Position numbers and translations under genes: made by a program
Notes under the pieces: generated by a model
Database searches by the model: none
What the model was told of the DNA's origin: nothing
Seen by the model: only the letters and a program-made list of their open reading frames with translations
Part shown: positions 13,151 to 17,577 of the stretch, piece by piece
How positions within the stretch are numbered: the first letter of the stretch is position 1
Layout of the letters: the number at the start of each line of letters is the position of its first letter
DNA from: Acidimicrobiia bacterium
Lineage (GTDB): Bacteria > Actinomycetota > Acidimicrobiia > Acidimicrobiales > AC-14
Direction: 5' to 3'
NCBI GenBank assembly: GCA_019243595.1
Contig: JAFAUA010000537.1
Span: 1 to 17,577, forward strand
Length of the DNA: 17,577 nucleotides

Positions 13151-13840
13151 ATGACGACGACGCCACGCGTGCTGATCATCGAGGACGACCCGAACGTGGC
13201 CGAGGTCGTCAGCCGGTACCTCGAGCGTGAGGGTTACGCGGTCGACACGTCCGCAGACGGACTCGAGGGACTGGAACGGGCGCTGGCCGAGCCGCCCGAC
13301 CTCGTGGTTCTCGACCTCATGTTGCCGTCCTTGGGCGGGCTGGACGTGTGCCGCCGGCTGCGCGCCAAGGTGCCCGTCCCCGTGATCATGTTGACGGCGC
13401 GCGGCGAGGAGGTCGACCGAATCGCCGGCCTGGAGCTGGGGGCCGACGACTACGTCGCCAAGCCGTTCTCGCCTCGCGAGTTGACCGCTCGCGTCAAGGC
13501 CGTGCTTCGACGGGCGACGGGGGTCGTCAGTGCCGAGGAAGTGGAAGTGCTTCGAGCCGGAAATCTCGAAGTCGACCCGGTGGCCCATGAAGCACGCGTC
13601 GACGGGCAGCTGGTGATGCTCACGGCGCGCGAGTTCGATCTTCTCGCCCACCTCATGCGCAACCCTCGCCGCGCCTTCCGGCGGGAGGAGCTGCTGGCCG
13701 ATGTTTGGGGGTTCTCATACGGAGACACCTCGACGGTCACGGTCCACGTGCGACGGTTGCGCGAGAAGGTCGAAGCCGATCCCTCTGCACCCCGCCACGT
13801 CTGCACGGTGTGGGGCGTCGGCTACCGGTTCGAGCCCTGA
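13151..13840 (+). CDS. OmpR/PhoB-family response regulator
   Basis: A 229-residue two-domain response regulator. Receiver: acidic pocket E11-D12-D13, phospho-acceptor Asp55 in VVLDLMLP, Thr82 in MLTARG and Lys104 in AKPFSP. The C-terminal winged helix runs from about 130, with LTAREFDLLAHLM, RREELLADVWG, the recognition helix region VTVHVRRLREKVE and the wing WGVGYRFEP. ATG 13151 is preferred because TTGGA lies eight bases upstream; an in-frame ATG at 13142 would add three residues and has no site. It overlaps the kinase gene by one base. Its position at the divergent promoter suggests control of both arms of the block and itself. Confidence 0.93.
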   Translation: MTTTPRVLIIEDDPNVAEVVSRYLEREGYAVDTSADGLEGLERALAEPPDLVVLDLMLPSLGGLDVCRRLRAKVPVPVIMLTARGEEVDRIAGLELGADDYVAKPFSPRELTARVKAVLRRATGVVSAEEVEVLRAGNLEVDPVAHEARVDGQLVMLTAREFDLLAHLMRNPRRAFRREELLADVWGFSYGDTSTVTVHVRRLREKVEADPSAPRHVCTVWGVGYRFEP

Positions 13841-15096
13841 TGGATCACCGCTGGATGGCTCCAGCCGTTATCGCGGCGGCGGGGATCGCCGGGACGACGG
13901 GCGCGGCGGTCGCCGGTCACCTTCCGGCCGCCGACGCTGTCACCCTCGCCGGGTACGCGGCCGGAGGCGCGGCGGTCGCGGTGGCGACGTCGCTCGCCGT
14001 CCTTGCGTTGTTGCGCCGGCGGAGCGTCGTGCTCCAGGCGGCAGTGGCCGGCCTGGCCCCCGTCCTCGCCGTGGCCATCGGCGTCGCTGCCGCGTCCCTC
14101 GCCATGTTCATCTCCGAGCACGACCTGCATGCCTTGTTCGTCGTGCTCGTCGCCGCCGGCACGGTCGGGGTCCTGAGCGGTGTCGTGCTGGGTCGGCGGG
14201 TGGCGACCGCCGGCAAGTCGTTGGGAGTGATGGCTCGTCATCTCGGCGAGGACGGCCCGGGTGGCGACCTCTCTGGTCGACCGGGTGACAGTCGCGCCGG
14301 CGCCCCCTCCGAACTGGCATCGCTGGCACGAGAGCTCGAGACGACGTCCGCTCGCCTCGCCGAGGCGCGCGCCCAGACGGCCGCCATCGAGCAGAGCCGA
14401 CGCCAGCTCGTGGCCTGGGTGTCCCACGACCTGCGAACACCGCTGGCCGGTATTCGCGCCATGGTCGAGGCGCTGGATGACGGGGTCGTCGACGACGACG
14501 AGACCGTCTCCCGCTACTACCGCACCATGCAGCGGGAGGTGGACCGCCTCTCGGGTCTGGTCGACGACCTCTTCGAGCTTTCCCGCATCGAGGCGGGCGC
14601 CCTAGGGCTCGACCTCGAGCGCGTGGCACTCGACGAGCTCGTTTCCGAAGCCGTCGCCAGCGCGTCGGTCATCGCCGGCGCCAAAGGGATCCAGCTCAGG
14701 GGCGCGGTGGGGGAGCCGTCCCCCGTGGTGGAGCTGTCGACCCCGGAGATGGCGCGGGTCGTCCGCAATCTCCTCGACAACGCCATCCGCCACACGCCGG
14801 CCGGAGGCACCGTGTGGATCGAGGCGGGGTTCGACGACGGCGGCGCAGCCGCGGTCGTGTCCGTGCGCGACGCGTGTGGGGGGATCCCCGAGAACGACCT
14901 CGACCACGTCTTCGAGATGGCGTACCGGGGCGACGCCGCCCGTACGCCGGGAAGCGCTGGTGCTGGCCTGGGCCTGGCCGTGGCGCGCGGGCTGGTCGAG
15001 GCCCACCAGGGCACGATCTCCGTGCGAAACGAGGGCAGCGGCTGCCGATTCATGGTGCGCCTGCCGCTCTCCGACGGCGCGTCGCAGCCGACGTGA
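13840..15096 (+). CDS. sensor histidine kinase with minimal extracellular loops
   Basis: A 418-residue membrane kinase. Four hydrophobic helices lie at about 7-27, 35-58, 63-90 and 96-118 with very short loops, so it lacks a classic extracellular sensor domain. A HAMP-like linker follows to about 185. The H box is WVSHDLRTPLAG with His196, the N box NLLDNAIRHTP, the G1 box VRDACGGIPE, the F box VFEMAYRGD and the G2 box GAGLGLAVARG. DACGG instead of the usual DxGxG is seen in many actinobacterial kinases. ATG 13840 overlaps the regulator stop as TGATG. It phosphorylates the adjacent response regulator, presumably on an envelope or membrane signal. The gene ends in a GTGA overlap with the epimerase. 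Confidence 0.93.
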   Translation: MDHRWMAPAVIAAAGIAGTTGAAVAGHLPAADAVTLAGYAAGGAAVAVATSLAVLALLRRRSVVLQAAVAGLAPVLAVAIGVAAASLAMFISEHDLHALFVVLVAAGTVGVLSGVVLGRRVATAGKSLGVMARHLGEDGPGGDLSGRPGDSRAGAPSELASLARELETTSARLAEARAQTAAIEQSRRQLVAWVSHDLRTPLAGIRAMVEALDDGVVDDDETVSRYYRTMQREVDRLSGLVDDLFELSRIEAGALGLDLERVALDELVSEAVASASVIAGAKGIQLRGAVGEPSPVVELSTPEMARVVRNLLDNAIRHTPAGGTVWIEAGFDDGGAAAVVSVRDACGGIPENDLDHVFEMAYRGDAARTPGSAGAGLGLAVARGLVEAHQGTISVRNEGSGCRFMVRLPLSDGASQPT

Positions 15097-16139
15097 AGGT
15101 CCTCGTGACCGGCGGCGCCGGGTTCGTCGGTTCTCACGTGGTCGACGCCCTCCTCGATGGCGGTGCCGACGTGCGGGTGCTCGACCGTTCGGCCGCCGAG
15201 TGGCTCGACGAGAACGCCGAGTTGGTCCAGGGCGACATCCGAGACGCGGCAGTCGTGCGCGACGCAGTCGAAGGCGTCGACGCCGTCTGCCATCAAGCCG
15301 CGAAGGTCGGGCTGGGTGTCGACTTCCGCGATGCCACCGACTACGTCTCGCACAACGACACAGGGACGGCTGTGCTCCTCGACGCTCTTTGGCGCCGACG
15401 GTTCACCGGCCGCTTCGTGTTGGCCAGCAGCATGGTCGTGTACGGAGACGGCCGCTCCCGCTGTCCCGCGCACGGCCACGTGGTGCCGCCGCCGAGGCGG
15501 GCCGAGGATCTGGGGGCCGGGCATTTCGAGGCGCGCTGCCCGGTGTCGGGGTGTGGGGCCAGTGTGGCTTGGGAGCCCGTGGCAGAGGACGCGGCCACCG
15601 ATCCGCGCAACGTCTACGCCGCGACCAAGCTCCACCAGGAGCATCTGTGCCAGGCGTGGGGCCGCGAGACCAGCGCGACTGTCGTCGCCCTCCGCTACCA
15701 CAACGTCTACGGGCCGCGGATGCCCCGCGACACCCCCTACGCCGGCGTGGCGTCCATCTTCCGAAGCGCGCTGGCCGCGGGCCGGGCACCTCAGGTGTTC
15801 GAGGACGGCGGCCAGACGCGTGACTTCGTGCACGTGCGCGACGTCGCTCGCGCCAACGTGCTTGCTCTGACCAGCGACGGCGTGGAGCCGGGTGCATACA
15901 ACGTGGCCAGCGGCACGCCTCGGACGGTGGGAGACATCGCATCGGCGCTGGCGGCCGCCGGTGGTCCCGGCGGGCCGAAGCCGGAGGTCACAGGCCAATG
16001 GCGTCTGGGCGATGTCCGCCACATCGTGGCGTGTCCCCGCAAAGCGGCCGAAGGCCTGGGGTTCGTGGCCGCCGTTCCCTTCGACGAGGGCATGGCCGAG
16101 TTCGGAAGCGAGCGGTCGGCGGCACTCGCCGTTCGGTGA
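15093..16139 (+). CDS. NAD-dependent sugar-nucleotide epimerase, dTDP-L-rhamnose 4-epimerase-like
   Basis: A 348-residue extended SDR. The NAD-binding VTGGAGFVGSH is at residues 5-15, the catalytic serine in LASSMVVYG (112-113), and Tyr175-x3-Lys179 in VYAATKLHQ. LRYHNVYGPRMPRDTPYAG and FEDGGQTRDFVHVRDV are typical of nucleotide-sugar 4-epimerases. Between residues 120 and 165 there is an insertion with Cys124, His127, Cys149 and Cys154, resembling the CPxC-like pairs I recall in enzymes annotated dTDP-L-rhamnose 4-epimerase. It may bind zinc. GTG 15093-15095 overlaps the kinase stop as GTGA. It probably supplies an activated hexose for the glycosyltransferases of the block. UDP-glucose or GDP-sugar substrates cannot be excluded. 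Confidence 0.85.
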   Translation: MKVLVTGGAGFVGSHVVDALLDGGADVRVLDRSAAEWLDENAELVQGDIRDAAVVRDAVEGVDAVCHQAAKVGLGVDFRDATDYVSHNDTGTAVLLDALWRRRFTGRFVLASSMVVYGDGRSRCPAHGHVVPPPRRAEDLGAGHFEARCPVSGCGASVAWEPVAEDAATDPRNVYAATKLHQEHLCQAWGRETSATVVALRYHNVYGPRMPRDTPYAGVASIFRSALAAGRAPQVFEDGGQTRDFVHVRDVARANVLALTSDGVEPGAYNVASGTPRTVGDIASALAAAGGPGGPKPEVTGQWRLGDVRHIVACPRKAAEGLGFVAAVPFDEGMAEFGSERSAALAVR

Positions 16140-16140
16140 C

Positions 16141-17577
16141 GTGCGCCCGTTGACCGCGACCCGACGCGGGCCGCTCGCTGCGTTCGCAGCTGCGGGCGCC
16201 GCCGGCGTTGCCTGCTCGTGGTGGGCGGCGACCGGGGGTCCCATCCTCGCCGTTGGATGGCGGCTGCTCCTCGTGCTCGGGGCATGGGCGGTCGCCTGGC
16301 TGGTTGCATTGTTCATCGCCTTTCGCTTGCCGCCACGTCTCGCGGTGATACTCGTCGTTCTCGCGGGCGTTGCTATGCGGCTCGCGGCACTAGGCGGCGC
16401 GCCGACCACCTCGGACGACCTCTATCGCTACGCGTGGGACGGGCGCGTTCAGGCAAGTGGCGCGGACCCGTACGCCAATGCACCTCTTGCTCCGCAGCTG
16501 ACCGCGCTCCGGGACCGGTGGCTCTGGCCAGACGTACGTGGGTGCGCGGCGCTCGACCGGCCACCGGGATGCACGCGGATAAACAGACCCGAGGCCCGCA
16601 CGATCTACCCGCCCGTGGCCGAAGCCTGGTTCGGTGCGGTCAACGGCGCGGCCGGCGGCCATCGGCACAAGACGTGGCAGGCAGCGGGCCTGGCGACCGA
16701 CCTGGCCGTCGTCGCCCTTTTGCTGGTCGCGTTGAAGCGTTGGCGGCGGGACATGCGCTGGGTCGCGCTCTATGCCCTGTGCCCGGCCCCCGTCTTCGAG
16801 TTCGTGCAGAACGGCCACGTGGACGGGCTCGCCGTCGCATTGCTGCTGGCTTCCTTCGTCGTCGGCCTTCCGCCGCCACGAGCGGAGGCCACCGGCTCGA
16901 CGGCGGTCCGCGACGTCGCTGTCGGCCTCCTGATCGGCGCCGCCGCGCTGGTGAAGCTCTACCCGGGCCTGCTTCTCGTCGTCGTTCTCGCTCTGCCGCG
17001 GCCGCGTCCCTGGGTGTCGCTCGGACGAGCCGCCGTTGCCGCCGCGCTCCTCGCGGTCCTCACCTACCTGCCCCACGTCCTCTCCGTCGGCATGCACGTG
17101 GTCGGGTACCTGCCCGGGTACCTCAGGGAGGAGCACTACGACGGCGGAGGACGCTTTCTGCTGGCGGGTGCATTGGGACTGAGCGGAACGGCCGCGACGG
17201 TCGCGGCTGGGGCAACTCTCGTGCTGGCGCTGGCCTGGGTCGTGTGGCGACGCCCCGAAGCACCGCGCGCCGGCGCCGTCGTGCTCGGCGTGCTGTTCCT
17301 CTCGGCCACACCGGTGCAGCCCTGGTACGCGGTCAGCGCCTTGGCGCTCGCATCACTCGCCGCCTGGCCCGCGCCCGCCGCCGTGGTCGCCGCCGGGTAC
17401 CCGTACTACTTCGCCGTCATCCTCGACTTTCGTCACACCGTCGGGCTCGGGCGGCTGTCGTATGGCGCGGCGTTCACCGCACTCGCTGCTGCGTCGGTTC
17501 GGGCGTCGTCCCTACGCCGCCCGCACCGGCGCCAAGTCGAGCGATCGGCAGCAGTAGAAGCGCCCGTTTCTGGGTGG
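16141..17577 (+). CDS. polytopic GT-C glycosyltransferase (GT87/mannosyltransferase-like), 3' end outside window
   Basis: The frame stays open for 479 codons to the right edge. It begins at GTG 16141, one base after the epimerase stop, without a clear ribosome site, so coupling is likely. About nine to eleven hydrophobic helices are visible. The first large loop has SDDLYRYAWDGRVQ at residues 91-104 (Asp92 and Asp93), then DPYANAP and IYPPVAEAW. This is the signature of polyprenol-phosphate-sugar-dependent GT-C enzymes of the GT87/mannosyltransferase type. Further on, NGHVDGLAVALLLAS, LVKLYPGLLL and TPVQPWYAV are also family-like. It would transfer a sugar to a glycan or lipid on the outer face of the membrane. 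The Arg-rich, polar last 25 codons suggest the true end is close. Confidence 0.88.
   Translation, partial: MRPLTATRRGPLAAFAAAGAAGVACSWWAATGGPILAVGWRLLLVLGAWAVAWLVALFIAFRLPPRLAVILVVLAGVAMRLAALGGAPTTSDDLYRYAWDGRVQASGADPYANAPLAPQLTALRDRWLWPDVRGCAALDRPPGCTRINRPEARTIYPPVAEAWFGAVNGAAGGHRHKTWQAAGLATDLAVVALLLVALKRWRRDMRWVALYALCPAPVFEFVQNGHVDGLAVALLLASFVVGLPPPRAEATGSTAVRDVAVGLLIGAAALVKLYPGLLLVVVLALPRPRPWVSLGRAAVAAALLAVLTYLPHVLSVGMHVVGYLPGYLREEHYDGGGRFLLAGALGLSGTAATVAAGATLVLALAWVVWRRPEAPRAGAVVLGVLFLSATPVQPWYAVSALALASLAAWPAPAAVVAAGYPYYFAVILDFRHTVGLGRLSYGAAFTALAAASVRASSLRRPHRRQVERSAAVEAPVSGW

Noticed and set aside
12378..13166. Longer GT2 start at 13166
   Set aside because: It would extend across the divergent promoter into the response-regulator gene; ATG 13028 has a ribosome site and begins exactly at the first beta strand.
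14517..16409. 630-codon open frame on the minus strand
   Set aside because: It lies antisense to the kinase and epimerase genes, is rich in Arg/Pro/His without any motif, and is a GC-bias shadow.

Overview
The window is very GC-rich, densely packed DNA of actinobacterial character. It carries an F420-type luciferase-like oxidoreductase, GTG and TTG starts joined by NTGA overlaps, a leaderless-type regulator start and a CGAAC-N4-GTTCG SOS box. A high-GC actinomycete, possibly an Acidimicrobiia-like lineage, is the best guess. The lineage is inferred from style, not from a marker gene. No CRISPR array, insertion sequence or rRNA was seen.

Bases 1-3514 (minus strand) hold an oxidation operon in the order Baeyer-Villiger-type flavin monooxygenase, short-chain dehydrogenase, membrane-anchored alpha/beta hydrolase, and a zinc-ribbon/OB-fold (DUF35-type) protein cut by the left edge. 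The reading is ketone to ester, ester to acid plus alcohol, then alcohol oxidation, with a partner protein of a thiolase-like enzyme last. A divergent TetR regulator (3594-4205) faces it across 79 bp that contain two TTGA-N7-TCAA operator-like boxes forming the arms of an 18-bp inverted repeat.

Bases 4202-6423 (minus) hold an alpha/beta hydrolase, a VOC-fold protein and a pirin, ending tail-to-tail with the TetR gene. A divergent LLM-class F420-dependent oxidoreductase follows (6476-7441, plus).

Bases 7472-8201 form a small accessory patch: an intact tRNA-Arg(UCU) on the minus strand, a perfect LexA/SOS-type box, a small PD-(D/E)XK endonuclease-like gene of the group I intron endonuclease type, and a decayed tRNA-Arg-like pseudogene on the plus strand. 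A CPA2-type cation:proton antiporter follows (8202-9443).

Bases 9449-17577 look like one divergent functional block of surface-glycan or sugar-modifying genes. Leftward from 13028 run a GT2 glycosyltransferase, a TIGR04282/DUF2064-type transferase, a SAM methyltransferase, a membrane cytochrome b/sulfite-oxidase-fold molybdoenzyme with an internal twin-arginine signal, and a small four-helix membrane protein. Rightward from 13151 run an OmpR-type response regulator, a histidine kinase with almost no extracellular loops, a sugar-nucleotide epimerase with a Cys/His insertion, and a GT-C (GT87-like) polytopic glycosyltransferase that is still open at the right edge. Almost every gene overlaps the next by 1-14 bases, so each arm is probably one translationally coupled operon. 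This block is the best candidate for an uncharacterised system.
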